In this document: one piece after another, positions 43,858-53,646 of the stretch
How the letters are laid out: each line of letters begins with the position of its first letter
Position numbering within the stretch: position 1 is the first letter of the stretch
Assembly: GCF_004402485.1 (NCBI RefSeq)
Contig: NZ_SOFG01000011.1
Location: forward strand, 946,145-1,010,144
Direction of reading: 5' to 3'
DNA: 64,000 bases
Source of the DNA: Cryobacterium algoricola
GTDB lineage: Bacteria > Actinomycetota > Actinomycetes > Actinomycetales > Microbacteriaceae
Position numbers and translations under genes: made by a program
Notes under the pieces: model-generated
Told to the model about the DNA's origin: nothing
The model's input: the letters and a program-made list of their open reading frames with translations, nothing else
Database searches by the model: none

Positions 43858-44607
43858 CTAGGTGGACCACTCAGCGGCCATCCACTCGGCGAATGTCATG
43901 GGGCCCTCGGCCGCGTCCGCGGTACCGCGCAGCACCCCGGAACGCATCCCGCGCCAGTACGCGCCGGGCAGGGACACCCCGAGTGCTGGCAGCCGTCGCC
44001 CCTCGGCCCGGATGACGGCGCGCACCATGTCGAGGAGGGTCTCATCGCGCGGACCGCGCAGGTCGCGGTGACGCCCGCGCCCGGTGCCCTCGGCGATCGA
44101 GACGAGCGCAGCGGCCACGTCGACGGCCGCGACCGGACGCAGCAGCCCGGCGGGGACCAGCGCGATCGGGCCGAACGACGCACGATCGAGCACCTGCCGC
44201 GCGAACTCGTGGAACTGGGTGGCCCGCAGGATGCTGAACGGCACCGGCCCGGCGGTGACGAGCCGCTCCTGCTCGACCTTCCCGGCGTAGTATCCGAGCG
44301 GCAGGTAGTCGATTCCGACGATCGACAGCGCCACGTGGTGTCCCACCGACTGGCGCACTTCGGCATCGAGCAGGTGCCGGGTCGCCGCGCCGAAGAAATC
44401 GACGGATGCCGCGGCCGAGGTGCTCGCCACGCTCGTGACGTCGATCACGGCATCCGCTCCCGTGAGCGCCGCGTCGAGTCCGACGCCCGTGCTGACGTCC
44501 TGCCCGGTCGACCGGGACAGCGGGACGACGTCGTGACCCCGGCGCTCGGCGGCAACGACGACGTGCCTTCCGACGGTGCCGGTCGCGCCGGCGACAGCAA
44601 TCCTCAT
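43858..44607 (-). CDS. NmrA-like NAD(P)-binding protein
   Basis: This 249-residue atypical short-chain dehydrogenase begins MRIAVAGATGTVGRHVVVAAERRGH, the NAD(P)-binding loop of the NmrA/YcfH-like group, and contains VGIDYLPLGYYAGKVEQERL and FSILRATQFHEFARQVL. It has no clear catalytic Tyr-Lys in the classical position, so it may be a redox sensor or a reductase. It is transcribed on the minus strand, convergent with the sugar kinase gene. Confidence 0.8.
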   Translation of the reverse strand: MRIAVAGATGTVGRHVVVAAERRGHDVVPLSRSTGQDVSTGVGLDAALTGADAVIDVTSVASTSAAASVDFFGAATRHLLDAEVRQSVGHHVALSIVGIDYLPLGYYAGKVEQERLVTAGPVPFSILRATQFHEFARQVLDRASFGPIALVPAGLLRPVAAVDVAAALVSIAEGTGRGRHRDLRGPRDETLLDMVRAVIRAEGRRLPALGVSLPGAYWRGMRSGVLRGTADAAEGPMTFAEWMAAEWST

Positions 44608-44680
44608 GATGCGACCTCCTCGCTGGGAATGCTAGCGCCCTCGAGCTGCGCTCCGCAGGCACCGCCGAGGCCGGGCGTGG

Positions 44681-44860
44681 TCAGGAAGGGAGGGTGCCCC
44701 GGGGCATGACGACGATCAGGAAAGTCGCGATCGGTCCCAGGAGGAGGGACAACAGCCACCAGATCAGCCGGCCGCGCCCCTTCGACTCCGCCAACCCCGC
44801 GTTCACGAGGGTCAATGCGAACCACCATCCGCCGAACGTTGCCTGATTTCCGATGTCCAT
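44681..44860 (-). CDS. Small two-helix membrane protein
   Basis: This 59-residue protein (MDIGNQATFGGWWFALTLVN ... LLSLLLGPIATFLIVVMPRG) has two hydrophobic segments separated by a charged SKGRGR turn. The pattern IWWLLSLLLGPIATF resembles small hypothetical proteins common in bacteria. ATG 44860 is one possibility; a longer reading from 44920 adds a hydrophilic leader. Weak ribosome site, so moderate confidence. Confidence 0.5.
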   Translation of the reverse strand: MDIGNQATFGGWWFALTLVNAGLAESKGRGRLIWWLLSLLLGPIATFLIVVMPRGTLPS

Positions 44861-45006
44861 GGCCTCATGATCGCAGACGTGCGGCCCAGGCGTCGTCCGG
44901 CATCCTTCCGATCGGTTCACGGCAACCGTCGACAGGAGAGCTCACGGGCTCGTGACCGGCCGCCCATGGGCAAGACTGGGACCACGGCTTCCGGAAGGCA
45001 GGCACC

Positions 45007-46665
45007 ATGGACGTACAGCTGCTCCTCGTGATGACCGGCGCCCTCTTCATCGCGGCCTTCGCACACCGCCGGGGAGCGCAGGCCGGCATCATCACGGTCA
45101 CGCTCGCCGCCGCGCTCTCGTTCCTGCCCGGACTCCCGCGGCTGCAGCTCGACCCGCACCTGATCCTCGGGGTCGTGGTGCCGCCGCTGCTGTACTCCGC
45201 CACCCTGAACTTCTCGCTCTTCGCGTTCCTCAAGAACCTCCGCAGCATCCTCGGCCTCGGCGTGGGGCTCGTCGTCTTCACGACCGTCGTCGTCGGATTC
45301 CTCACCTCGTGGCTCGCGCCGGAACTCGGCCTGGCCGGTGCGCTCGTCCTCGCCGCCGTGGTCGCCCCACCGGACTCCGTCACGACCGTGAGCCACGGAC
45401 GCGAGCTCGGCCTCCCCCGTCGCACGGTCTCGATCCTCACCGGGGAGAGCCTGGTCAACGATGCGGCGGCGCTCACCCTGTTCGCCGTCGCGGTCGCAGC
45501 GGTCACCGGCGACGCCGGCTTCATCGAGAACCCGTTCCTCTTGTTCGGCTGGGAGGCCGTGATCGGGCTCCTCCTCGGGGTGATTCTCGGCCGGCTCATG
45601 TCGGCGGTGCGGGCGAAGGTGGGGAACCCCACCATCGAGAGCGGCCTCAACCTGCTCGTGCCGTTCCTGGCGTATTTCGCCGCCGAAAGCCTGCACGCCT
45701 CCGGCATCATCGCGGTCGTCGCCGCCGGCTTCACCGTGAGCCTGGCCAACTACCGCACGGTGCCCGCGGGCACTCCCTCCACGGCGTTCCGCACCCGGCT
45801 GCAGGAGGCCGCGCTCTGGCCCGTGGTGGACCTGCTCCTGGAGGCGTTCGTCTTCGCGTACATGGGATTGCAGTTCCGGTTCGTTCTGGAAGACCTGGCC
45901 GAGTCGAGCACCCCGACCGGATCGACGATCGGCCTCGCGCTGATCGTGCTCCTGGCCGTGGTGCTCTGCCGCTTCGCGTGGGTGTACTTCAGCTACGGTC
46001 GGTCGCAACTGGCCCTCCTCGTGTACGCCAAACGCCTCGCCCGCTCGCTCGAACCGGCGGCGATGGTCCGCCGACGTGACCGGCGTGATCGGCGCGGGCC
46101 GTCCGGTGGCCGGGGCGGTCGCGGCGGGCCCTCCGGCGGTCGGGGTAGGCCGGGCGAGTCTGCTGGTCGCCGCCAGGGCGGCCGCGACCTCGCCCACATC
46201 GAGACCCTCACGCCGCCGGAGAACCTGCTCGTCTCCTGGACCGGGATGCGCGGCATCATCACCCTCGCCGCGGCCGGCGGTATCCCCCTCACGATCGCGT
46301 CGGGGGCACCTTTTCCCGGCCGCACCCTCATCCAGACGGTCGCGTTCATCGTCGCGGTCGGCACCCTGCTGCTGCAGGGGGCGACGCTGCCGCTGCTCGC
46401 CCGGATGCTGCGCATCGACACGAGCGCGGAAGACGCCGAGATCGAGGAGGGCCGGGCCAGGGCCCGCGCCGTCGCGGACGCCGCCGGGGCCGCATCAGAC
46501 GATGCGACCGCTCCGGTCGACGAGTACGCGGGCGCCAGCTTCGACCGCCAGCGCAATGCCCTGACCCGGGCGGTGCGGGAACGCGCGATCGACCCCGCGA
46601 GCGCGACGGACATCATCCGTGAGATCGATGCCCGGCAGGAAGCGGCGACACCGCCCCTCGACTGA
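45007..46665 (+). CDS. CPA1-family sodium/proton antiporter
   Basis: This 552-residue antiporter has about twelve helices. Motifs include LVLAAVVAPPDSVTTVS, LTGESLVNDAAALTLFAVAV (the ND pair used in ion binding), SGIIAVVAAGFTVSL and TGMRGIITLAAAGGIPLT near residue 415. A long cytoplasmic loop (about residues 355-398) is a run of Arg and Gly (RRDRRGPSGGRGGRGGPSGG) unlike ordinary family members. The C-terminus is a charged helix. ATG 45007 has GGAAGGC ten bases upstream. Confidence 0.9.
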   Translation: MDVQLLLVMTGALFIAAFAHRRGAQAGIITVTLAAALSFLPGLPRLQLDPHLILGVVVPPLLYSATLNFSLFAFLKNLRSILGLGVGLVVFTTVVVGFLTSWLAPELGLAGALVLAAVVAPPDSVTTVSHGRELGLPRRTVSILTGESLVNDAAALTLFAVAVAAVTGDAGFIENPFLLFGWEAVIGLLLGVILGRLMSAVRAKVGNPTIESGLNLLVPFLAYFAAESLHASGIIAVVAAGFTVSLANYRTVPAGTPSTAFRTRLQEAALWPVVDLLLEAFVFAYMGLQFRFVLEDLAESSTPTGSTIGLALIVLLAVVLCRFAWVYFSYGRSQLALLVYAKRLARSLEPAAMVRRRDRRDRRGPSGGRGGRGGPSGGRGRPGESAGRRQGGRDLAHIETLTPPENLLVSWTGMRGIITLAAAGGIPLTIASGAPFPGRTLIQTVAFIVAVGTLLLQGATLPLLARMLRIDTSAEDAEIEEGRARARAVADAAGAASDDATAPVDEYAGASFDRQRNALTRAVRERAIDPASATDIIREIDARQEAATPPLD

Positions 46666-46743
46666 CCGTGAACCGAGCGGCGTGCGGGCAAAGCTGCTAA
46701 ACAGGGGTGCGCTCGCACACTCCGAGCGCACGGGGGGCGTCGC

Positions 46744-48162
46744 ATGGTTCAGGGTTCTCGAGAGCGGATGCCGTCGGGCACGCGCTCCTTTCGCGGTGCG
46801 TCCGTCTCCGGCCGGCGCGCGCTCGCAGCCATCGTCCTGTGCCTCCTGGCGACGGGCGCCCTCACCGCCTGCTCGCCTCAGGGGAACGCCGCGAACAAGT
46901 GGATGCGCGACCACCCCATCGTCCAGTCGTCCTCGATGCACCTGGATGGGTGCGAGGCGATGTGCGACCCCAGCGTCAGCGCGAAGATCAAGGACTCCGC
47001 CACCGACGACCAGGTGCGCCAGCTCGCGCGGGACTCCGCGCAGTACCTCGCCGGGAAGAACGCCCTCAGCATCTCGCTGGAATATCACAGCGTGACACTG
47101 TTCGTCGAGGAGGACGCGACGACAACGTCTGCCCTGGCTGACATCCTGATCGCCATCACCCACGACCCCGCTGTCACCGACGGGATGGTCGATACCCGGG
47201 GCCTCGATCTCGTCACGACGAAGGCTCAGCTGTTGCCCGTGTACACCGCTTACAGCGCGGGGAGCCCGGCCCCCGTCAGCGTCCGAACCTCGTGGGGCGG
47301 GGACGGATTCTCCCTCTCGAATGAGGCTCCGCAGCTCGCCGCGGACGGCGGGGCGCCGACCTGCCTCGCCAACGCGAACCTCCTCGCCGTGGTGGGAGAT
47401 CTCATCGCCGACCCGGAGGTCACGTCCCTGGACGCGTCGATGTGTTCGGACACGAACGTCGGGACGATTGACATCGCGGCCGTGACGCGTGTCGCAGTCG
47501 TCCTCCAGCCCCTCGCGGCCGACCCGTTGCTGGCTGCCAACACCTTCACCGTCTCCGTCGACGGCGACCTGGCCTCCGATTCCCTCCGTACGGTGACGGC
47601 GGCCAGCGCCGGCTACGGTCCGTTCCTCGACTTCCTGGGGGCACTCCCGGGCGTGACGACCTACCGGACCACTGCCGACGGCACGATCGCCGTCTCGCCG
47701 GTGGCCGCCGGCCAGTGCGCGGCCGTCACGACGGCGATCGACGCCGAGCCGCGCCCGGCGGGGGTCAGTAAGGTGGCCGTCAGCTGCGGTTCGTACGGGG
47801 TCTACGTGAACGGCGACGGGACCGTTCCGGCCCAGCTCGGCCTGGTCGCCGCGCTCGCCGCGCTCGGGGCCGGAGACGCGGCGGTCCCGGTGTACGTCTC
47901 GCCGACCCGGTTGTCGCTCACGCCGCACCAGTACACCCCGGTGCTGGGGCGCCAGATCGTCGACGCCGTCATCGCGAGCGGACTGTGGAAGACCCGGCCC
48001 ACCGAAATCGCCGTCTTCGACCGTCCGACCGTTTTCACCGTCGAATGGGAAGCCGGAGGAGAAGCGTCGCGGGCAACCCGTTCCGATGCCACCGACCCGA
48101 CGAAGAAGCTCCTCGCCGACCTCGACGCGCAGTGGACCGCCCAGCGCCTCGCGCAGTCGTAG
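46744..48162 (+). CDS. Lipoprotein of unknown function
   Basis: This 472-residue protein has a signal sequence with lipobox LTAC (Cys about residue 43 from ATG 46744, 35 from ATG 46768). The mature part is Ala/Thr/Val-rich, with four or more Cys that could pair as disulfides (DGCEAMC near the start, CLANANLL, CSDTNVG, CAAVTTAI, VSCGSYG). I recognise no characterised family. It is exported and anchored to the membrane. A small membrane protein gene follows 50 bases later. Confidence 0.8.
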   Translation: MVQGSRERMPSGTRSFRGASVSGRRALAAIVLCLLATGALTACSPQGNAANKWMRDHPIVQSSSMHLDGCEAMCDPSVSAKIKDSATDDQVRQLARDSAQYLAGKNALSISLEYHSVTLFVEEDATTTSALADILIAITHDPAVTDGMVDTRGLDLVTTKAQLLPVYTAYSAGSPAPVSVRTSWGGDGFSLSNEAPQLAADGGAPTCLANANLLAVVGDLIADPEVTSLDASMCSDTNVGTIDIAAVTRVAVVLQPLAADPLLAANTFTVSVDGDLASDSLRTVTAASAGYGPFLDFLGALPGVTTYRTTADGTIAVSPVAAGQCAAVTTAIDAEPRPAGVSKVAVSCGSYGVYVNGDGTVPAQLGLVAALAALGAGDAAVPVYVSPTRLSLTPHQYTPVLGRQIVDAVIASGLWKTRPTEIAVFDRPTVFTVEWEAGGEASRATRSDATDPTKKLLADLDAQWTAQRLAQS

Positions 48163-48212
48163 CACCTGTGTAGACCCCTACCATCGCGCTTCACCACCGG
48201 AGGAGAACGGCC

Positions 48213-48689
48213 GTGTTAGTACCCCAGAGAAACAGGGAAACGAGTTCGACGACCGGCGGGATGAACCTGTTGGTCGCGTGGGTGCTGTTCAGCGTTGCGC
48301 CGCTCTTCCTGTTGGGGGGTGCCCTGTTCGTCGTCCAGGGGAATCTGCTCATGGGACTGGTGATCGCGGCCGTTGCCTATTTGCCCGTCAGCTTCGGTCG
48401 CACTCACTTCCGGGCCGGGCGTCTCGAACGGGCCGCGTATCGCACCTACCTCAGTGAGCACCCCACGGAACCGGGGACACGTCGGCCGCGCCGGGACCCG
48501 CGGGAAGCCGAGGCGATCAGTGCTGAGGAGGCCCGGATCAGGGGCGAGGAGTGGGACAGGGAGGTGCAGACCACCTTCATCGATGAGGCCGAGAGTGCTG
48601 GGGACCTCTCTGCGGTGTTGCTGCTCCGGAGCGAAACGCCCGCCGAATCCGTCCGGCGCCTCGACATCACACGTCCGAGCGACCTCTGA
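48213..48689 (+). CDS. Small membrane protein with acidic C-terminal tail
   Basis: This 158-residue protein has two hydrophobic helices (LLVAWVLFSVAPLFLLGGALFV and LLMGLVIAAVAYLPV), then a hydrophilic, charged C-terminus (EAEAISAEEARIRGEEWDREVQ) of about 90 residues. GTG 48213 has a strong GGAGGAGA at 48199-48206. It may be co-transcribed with the lipoprotein upstream. No family recognised. Confidence 0.75.
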   Translation: MLVPQRNRETSSTTGGMNLLVAWVLFSVAPLFLLGGALFVVQGNLLMGLVIAAVAYLPVSFGRTHFRAGRLERAAYRTYLSEHPTEPGTRRPRRDPREAEAISAEEARIRGEEWDREVQTTFIDEAESAGDLSAVLLLRSETPAESVRRLDITRPSDL

Positions 48690-48723
48690 CGGCCTCCGCG
48701 GATTCCCACCGTAGCGGTGTGGG

Positions 48724-49248
48724 TCACGCCCGCTGCGCGGTGAGCTGCTTGACCATTTCGAGCTCCCGCGTCGTCGGGTCGAGGTCGTATGGCGCGGTCA
48801 CTCCGGTTGCCGCGAAGCCGCGGTGCTCGTACGCGGCACGGGCACGGTCATTGTGCTCGTGCACGTGCAATGTGAGCCGACCCGATTCCGTGAGCGCCCA
48901 GCCCTCGATCCGCGACAGCAGGGCATCCGTCACTCCCGCCGCCCCGCCGCGGTAGTCCGGCGCGACGTAGACGCCGACGAGCAGCGGGCCGGTGGCCTCG
49001 TCGGGAATGTAGCCGGCCATCGTGCCGATCCAGCGGCCGGACGGCGCGATCGCCACGACCACGATGGAATGCTCGGTGGTGCCGCGCGCACCGCGCATGG
49101 TCCATTCGGCCTCGTCGTGCGCGAGCGCGACGTCGAAGGTCTCCCCGAAGGCGAGGGGCGTGTCGCGGAGCATTTCCAGGCGAAGTTCCCGGATCTCGCG
49201 CCAGTCTGCTGCCGTCGTACTGCGAATCGTGAAGCCCTCGGTCATCAT
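48724..49248 (-). CDS. GNAT-family N-acetyltransferase
   Basis: This 174-residue acetyltransferase has the acetyl-CoA-binding pattern LLVGVYVAPDYRGGAAGVTDALLSRIEGWA (R-G-x-G-A region) and LTLHVHEHNDRARAAYEHRGFAATG, standard GNAT motifs A and B. The acceptor is unknown. It is divergent from the Entner-Doudoroff module, with the palindromic operator between. Confidence 0.88.
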   Translation of the reverse strand: MMTEGFTIRSTTAADWREIRELRLEMLRDTPLAFGETFDVALAHDEAEWTMRGARGTTEHSIVVVAIAPSGRWIGTMAGYIPDEATGPLLVGVYVAPDYRGGAAGVTDALLSRIEGWALTESGRLTLHVHEHNDRARAAYEHRGFAATGVTAPYDLDPTTRELEMVKQLTAQRA

Positions 49249-49373
49249 CCACGCACGATAGCAGGGAAGCGCGCCGGGCCACGGGGAGGCGCCGCGCTCG
49301 CCGCGTTCGTGCCGCGTGCGTGCCGCACACGCGTCGACTTGACGACTCTCTCCCGGAGTGCCACACTCGCAAT

Positions 49374-49402
49374 ATCTGATTAATCAGATTAATCTGATTA
49401 AT
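49374..49402. promoter_or_regulatory. Overlapping palindromic operator upstream of the Entner-Doudoroff genes
   Basis: ATCTGATTAATCAGAT (49374-49389) is a perfect palindrome and overlaps a perfect 24-base palindrome at 49379-49402. Together they read as 9-base repeats ATCTGATTA/ATCAGATTA. The segment is very AT-rich in a GC-rich genome. A TTGACG (49339-49344) lies upstream, so a repressor bound here would sit just downstream of the start point. Confidence 0.7.
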
Positions 49403-49502
49403 GAAATTCAGCGTCAACCTCGCTGTGCCCGCAGTCAGCGGAGCGCGGTGACCTGGGCCTGACAATGAGGTCGCGCCGACGCGTCCTCGCGAGAGGACGA
49501 CG

Positions 49503-51998
49503 ATGTACTCATCCACACCAGCCGGACTGACGGACGCCACCCCACCAGCCCGCGTCAGCAGCGACCCGCACACCCCTGTCGGCGTGCCCGACCGGCACCC
49601 GGTCCTGGTCGTGATGGGGGTCTCCGGCTCGGGCAAGTCGACCGTAGCCGCTCTCCTCGCCGGCCAGCTCGGGTGGGACTTCGTCGAGGGCGACGATCTG
49701 CACCCCGCGGCGAACGTGGCCAAGATGGCGTCGGGCAGTCCACTCACCGACGAGGACCGCTGGCCCTGGCTCGACACCGTGTCGTCGTGGATCGTCGGGC
49801 ACACCACGGCAGACCGTCCCGGCATCGTCACCTGCTCGGCGCTGAAGAAGAAGTATCGGGACGTGCTGCGCGAGCAGAACGTGATCTTCGTGCACCTTGT
49901 CGGCTCGAAGGAACTGCTCGGCGCACGGATGTCCGCCCGACTCGACCACTACATGCCGGCCAGTCTTCTCGATTCGCAGCTGGACACCCTGGAGCCGTTG
50001 GATTCCGACGAGCGGGGCATCCTGATCGACGCGGCGAGGCCGCCGGCCGAGGAGGCCGCCAGGATCGTCACGATGCTCGGCCTGCGACCGGCCGCCGGCT
50101 CGTCCGCACTCGGTGCGGCCACACCGGGGCCTTCCACCGCTCAGCTGCCGGTCACCACCGCGGTGATCCATCCGGTCGTCGAAGCGGTCACGCGCCGCAT
50201 CATCGAACGCAGCGCAGGAACCCGGGCGCGGTACCTGGCCCGGATCGACGCCGCCGCGGAGCAGGGACCGACCCGCGGTCGCCTGGGCTGCGCCAACCTC
50301 GCTCACGGGTTCGCCGCCACCGGCCAGCAGGACAAGGCCGCGCTGCGCGCCTTCGTGAAACCGAACATCGGGATCGTGTCCTCCTACAACGACGTGCTCT
50401 CCGCCCACCAGCCGTTCGCGGCCTACCCGGCGATCCTCAAAGACGCCGTCCGGAAGGCCGGAGGCATCGCACAGGTCGCGGGCGGCGTGCCCGCCATGTG
50501 CGACGGCATCACCCAGGGCAGGGACGGCATGCAGCTGTCGCTGTTCAGCCGGGATCTGATTGCCATGGCGACCGGTGTCGCGCTGGCCCACGACCTGTTC
50601 GACGGCGCGCTTCTCCTCGGCGTCTGCGACAAGATCGTGCCCGGCCTGGTCATCGGCGCCCTGGCCTTCGGTCACCTCCCGGCCATCCTGGTGCCGACGG
50701 GCCCGATGAGCTCGGGGATCCCGAACAAGGAAAAGAGCCGCATCCGCGAGCTCTATGCCGAGGGACTGGCCGACCGGGAACAACTACTCGAGGCCGAGAC
50801 GGCGTCGTACCACTCCGCCGGCACCTGCACCTTCTACGGAACGGCGAACTCCAACCAGATGCTGATGGAAGTCATGGGCCTGCATCTCCCCGGAGCGAGC
50901 TTCGTCAGCCCGGACTCTCCGCTGCGCGAGGCGCTCACCGCGGCGGCGGCCCGCCAGGTGGTCGCGCTGACCGAGCTGAAAGACCAGTACACCCCGATCG
51001 GACGCGTGGTCGACGAGAAGTCGATCGTGAATGGGGTCGTTGCCCTCCTGGCCACGGGAGGGTCGACCAATCACACGCTGCACCTCCCGGCCATCGCGGC
51101 CGCCGCGGGGATCCAGCTTACCTGGCAGGACTTCGCGGACCTGTCCGAGGTCGTTCCCCTGTTGGTCCGCATCTACCCGAACGGCCCCGCCGACATCAAC
51201 CACTTCCACGCCGCCGGGGGCACGGCGTTCCTGATCGGCCAGCTGCTCGACGCGGGCCTGGCGCACCCCGACGTCCGCACCGTCGCCGGCGCAGGGCTCG
51301 ACGCATACCGCCGGGAGCCGGTGCTCGACGGAACCACCCTGAGCTACCGGCCCGGGCCCGCCGTGAGTCTCGACACGGACGTGCTGCGGCCCGCCTCGGC
51401 GCCCTTCGCACCGAATGGCGGGCTCCGGATGCTGAACGGCAACCTCGGCAGCGCCGTCATCAAGGTCGCGGCGGTGGCGACCGAACACCACGTCATCGAG
51501 GCGCCCGCTGTGGTGTTCGACGACCAGCACGTGTTCCTCGCGGCGTTCGAGGCCGGTGAGCTCGACCGTGATCTCGTGGCCGTGATTCGCTACCAGGGTC
51601 CGTCCGCGAACGGGATGCCCGAGCTGCACAAGCTCACCCCTGCCCTCGGCATCCTCCAGGATCGCGGCTATCAGGTCGCGCTCGTCACCGACGGGCGGAT
51701 GTCCGGAGCCTCCGGGAAGATCCCGGCCGCCATCCACCTCACCCCCGAAGCGGCAGCGGGCGGCCCGATCGGCCGCATTCGCGACGGCGACATCCTTCGC
51801 CTCGACGCGACGGCGGGCACTCTCGACGTCCTCGTCGGCGACGACGTCTTCGCCGCCCGAGAGGTCACCGGTGCCGCGCTCGACGACGCCAGCTGGTCCG
51901 GCACCGGCCGGGAACTGTTCTCGGTCTTCCGCCGGCACGTCGGCCCGGCCGACCGCGGCGCCAGCGTCATCACCAACACCCACGAAGGAGCCCTCTGA
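49503..51998 (+). CDS. Fused gluconokinase and 6-phosphogluconate dehydratase
   Basis: This 831-residue protein joins two enzymes. Residues about 33-200 are a GntK-type gluconokinase: P-loop [36 protein letters not shown] and [14 protein letters not shown]. Residues about 215-831 are 6-phosphogluconate dehydratase (Edd, IlvD/Edd family): iron-sulfur cluster Cys in [10 protein letters not shown] and [57 protein letters not shown] and [16 protein letters not shown]. Both halves look intact, with a proline/alanine linker near 195-215, and the two would convert gluconate to KDPG. The KDPG aldolase start overlaps the stop by one base. Confidence 0.93.
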   Translation: MYSSTPAGLTDATPPARVSSDPHTPVGVPDRHPVLVVMGVSGSGKSTVAALLAGQLGWDFVEGDDLHPAANVAKMASGSPLTDEDRWPWLDTVSSWIVGHTTADRPGIVTCSALKKKYRDVLREQNVIFVHLVGSKELLGARMSARLDHYMPASLLDSQLDTLEPLDSDERGILIDAARPPAEEAARIVTMLGLRPAAGSSALGAATPGPSTAQLPVTTAVIHPVVEAVTRRIIERSAGTRARYLARIDAAAEQGPTRGRLGCANLAHGFAATGQQDKAALRAFVKPNIGIVSSYNDVLSAHQPFAAYPAILKDAVRKAGGIAQVAGGVPAMCDGITQGRDGMQLSLFSRDLIAMATGVALAHDLFDGALLLGVCDKIVPGLVIGALAFGHLPAILVPTGPMSSGIPNKEKSRIRELYAEGLADREQLLEAETASYHSAGTCTFYGTANSNQMLMEVMGLHLPGASFVSPDSPLREALTAAAARQVVALTELKDQYTPIGRVVDEKSIVNGVVALLATGGSTNHTLHLPAIAAAAGIQLTWQDFADLSEVVPLLVRIYPNGPADINHFHAAGGTAFLIGQLLDAGLAHPDVRTVAGAGLDAYRREPVLDGTTLSYRPGPAVSLDTDVLRPASAPFAPNGGLRMLNGNLGSAVIKVAAVATEHHVIEAPAVVFDDQHVFLAAFEAGELDRDLVAVIRYQGPSANGMPELHKLTPALGILQDRGYQVALVTDGRMSGASGKIPAAIHLTPEAAAGGPIGRIRDGDILRLDATAGTLDVLVGDDVFAAREVTGAALDDASWSGTGRELFSVFRRHVGPADRGASVITNTHEGAL

Positions 51999-52630
51999 TG
52001 TCTACCCTGAACGCCGCTCAATTGCTCGATCTTGCTCCCGTGATTCCCGTCGTCGTTATCGACGATGCGGATCGCGCGGTGGAACTGGCCCGGGCCCTCG
52101 TCGCGGGTGGCCTGCCGGTCATCGAGGTGACGCTGCGCACCCCCGCCGCACTGCGTGCGATCAGCGCGATCGCCGAGCAGGTGCCCGGAGCCGTCATCGG
52201 CGCCGGAACCGTGAACAACCCGGTGCTCGTGCGCCGGGCCACCGAGGCCGGCGCCCAGTTCCTGATCTCGCCCGGGTCGACCGATGCCCTGCTCGACGCG
52301 ATGGACGCATCCGGTCTGCCCTACCTGCCGGGAGCGGCGACCGCGTCGGAGGTCCTGCGGTTGATCGAGCGGGGACATCCGCAGATGAAGTTCTTCCCCG
52401 CCGAGGCGTCCGGCGGCCACGCCGTGCTGCGCTCGCTCGCGTCGCCCCTGCCCGAGGCTCGGTTCTGCCCGACGGGCGGGATCACCCTCGCGAGCGCGCC
52501 GGTCTACCTCGCGCTGCCCAACGTGGGATGCATCGGCGGCACCTGGATCACTCCGCTGGATGCCATTGAGCTCGGCGACTGGACGCGCATCGAAGGGCTG
52601 GCCCGACAGGCCGCCGGCCTGCGGCCCTGA
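51998..52630 (+). CDS. eda: 2-keto-3-deoxy-6-phosphogluconate aldolase
   Basis: This 210-residue class I aldolase splits KDPG into pyruvate and glyceraldehyde 3-phosphate. Motifs: [35 protein letters not shown] (with the catalytic Glu), [22 protein letters not shown], and [14 protein letters not shown] with the Schiff-base Lys. ATG 51998 uses the final A of the preceding TGA, so translation is coupled. With the fused enzyme upstream it completes the Entner-Doudoroff route from gluconate. A weak stem-loop at 52664-52693 follows the stop. Confidence 0.94.
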   Translation: MSTLNAAQLLDLAPVIPVVVIDDADRAVELARALVAGGLPVIEVTLRTPAALRAISAIAEQVPGAVIGAGTVNNPVLVRRATEAGAQFLISPGSTDALLDAMDASGLPYLPGAATASEVLRLIERGHPQMKFFPAEASGGHAVLRSLASPLPEARFCPTGGITLASAPVYLALPNVGCIGGTWITPLDAIELGDWTRIEGLARQAAGLRP

Positions 52631-52714
52631 GGCGACGGCCGCGGTGCGGGCCCCCAGCCCGCGGGCCTGGCCAGGTCTGGACCAGGCCAGGCCTAGCCCA
52701 GGCCGGGGTCAGAT

Positions 52715-53497
52715 TTAGCTCAGGCCGGCTATGCGGTTCAGGGCGGCACGCATGATGAGCTCGGCGGGGTCGCCCAGGACCTCGTGGTTGAGGTAGAACG
52801 CCTCGAACCAGGCGCGCACCTCCTCCTCGGGGAGCCCGACCGCGACCCAGTCGACGCCGGCGACCGCCTCGGACGCCGGTTCCCCCGTGGCCGCATCGAG
52901 CCACGCCCGCACGATCGGTGTCTCGGGGTCCGCGTCTTCCGGGTTCCAGGTGAGGAGCAGGCTGTGTGCCTCATCGTCCGCGTGCAGATGGTCGGTGCGC
53001 CCGGAGCCCAGCCACGGCAGCATCATCTGCTCGCCGGGAATGGCCACGTCCACGATCTCCAGGGGAATCACCCCGTAGTCGCGGGCGTAGACCCGAAGCC
53101 CCTCGTGGTGCCAGTCGGCGGCTTCCTCGGCGTCCTCCGCGAGATCCTCGAGCAGAGGAAGGGTGTGCTTCACGAGCGCCAGGGCCCACGCCACGAGTTC
53201 CTTCGTCTCCCGCTTCGGCCACGGGCTGCGATCGCTCTCTTCCCCGTCGGCGGCATGGAAATGATGCTCGACACCGTCGGGTGTCGTTTCCAGGTGCAGC
53301 TCTCCGCCCTCGAACCCGATGGAGAACACGGCCACTTCTTCTTCGTCGGCCTCGCCCTCACCGTCGACGAACCAGTCGGCGTTCAGCACGGGGTTCCGGA
53401 ACTGGGTCGGCAGCGGCGGAGCCTCCAGCGGCAGGTCGCCCAGGTCCAGCACCGCCCGGAAGACAGTGTCCGGCATTCGCAAAGTTGGGTCAGTCAC
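52715..53497 (-). CDS. Acidic protein of unknown function
   Basis: This 260-residue protein is strongly acidic (many Asp/Glu runs such as GEGEADEEEVAVF, EDLAEDAEEAADWHHEG and EDADPETPIVRAWLDAATG), has no signal peptide or membrane segment and no Cys. Start GTG 53497 is chosen from GAGGAG eight bases upstream. I cannot assign a family. It converges with the KDPG aldolase gene. Confidence 0.7.
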   Translation of the reverse strand: MTDPTLRMPDTVFRAVLDLGDLPLEAPPLPTQFRNPVLNADWFVDGEGEADEEEVAVFSIGFEGGELHLETTPDGVEHHFHAADGEESDRSPWPKRETKELVAWALALVKHTLPLLEDLAEDAEEAADWHHEGLRVYARDYGVIPLEIVDVAIPGEQMMLPWLGSGRTDHLHADDEAHSLLLTWNPEDADPETPIVRAWLDAATGEPASEAVAGVDWVAVGLPEEEVRAWFEAFYLNHEVLGDPAELIMRAALNRIAGLS

Positions 53498-53646
53498 AGG
53501 TACTCCTCGGTTCGGGTCGAGAATACCGGACGCAACGGATGTGCGGGTCCGGCGCTGGCCGCCGGATTGTGCGGATCGCCGCATATCGTATGCTCAGGGT
53601 CGGGGGTAGCCAACGGCCTGCGTGCCGACGACTAAGGGGAAGTCAG

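Noticed and set aside
52664..52693. Terminator after eda
   Set aside because: The stem has an internal mismatch and no T run; GC-rich sequence gives such pairings by chance, so it was mentioned but not listed as a terminator.
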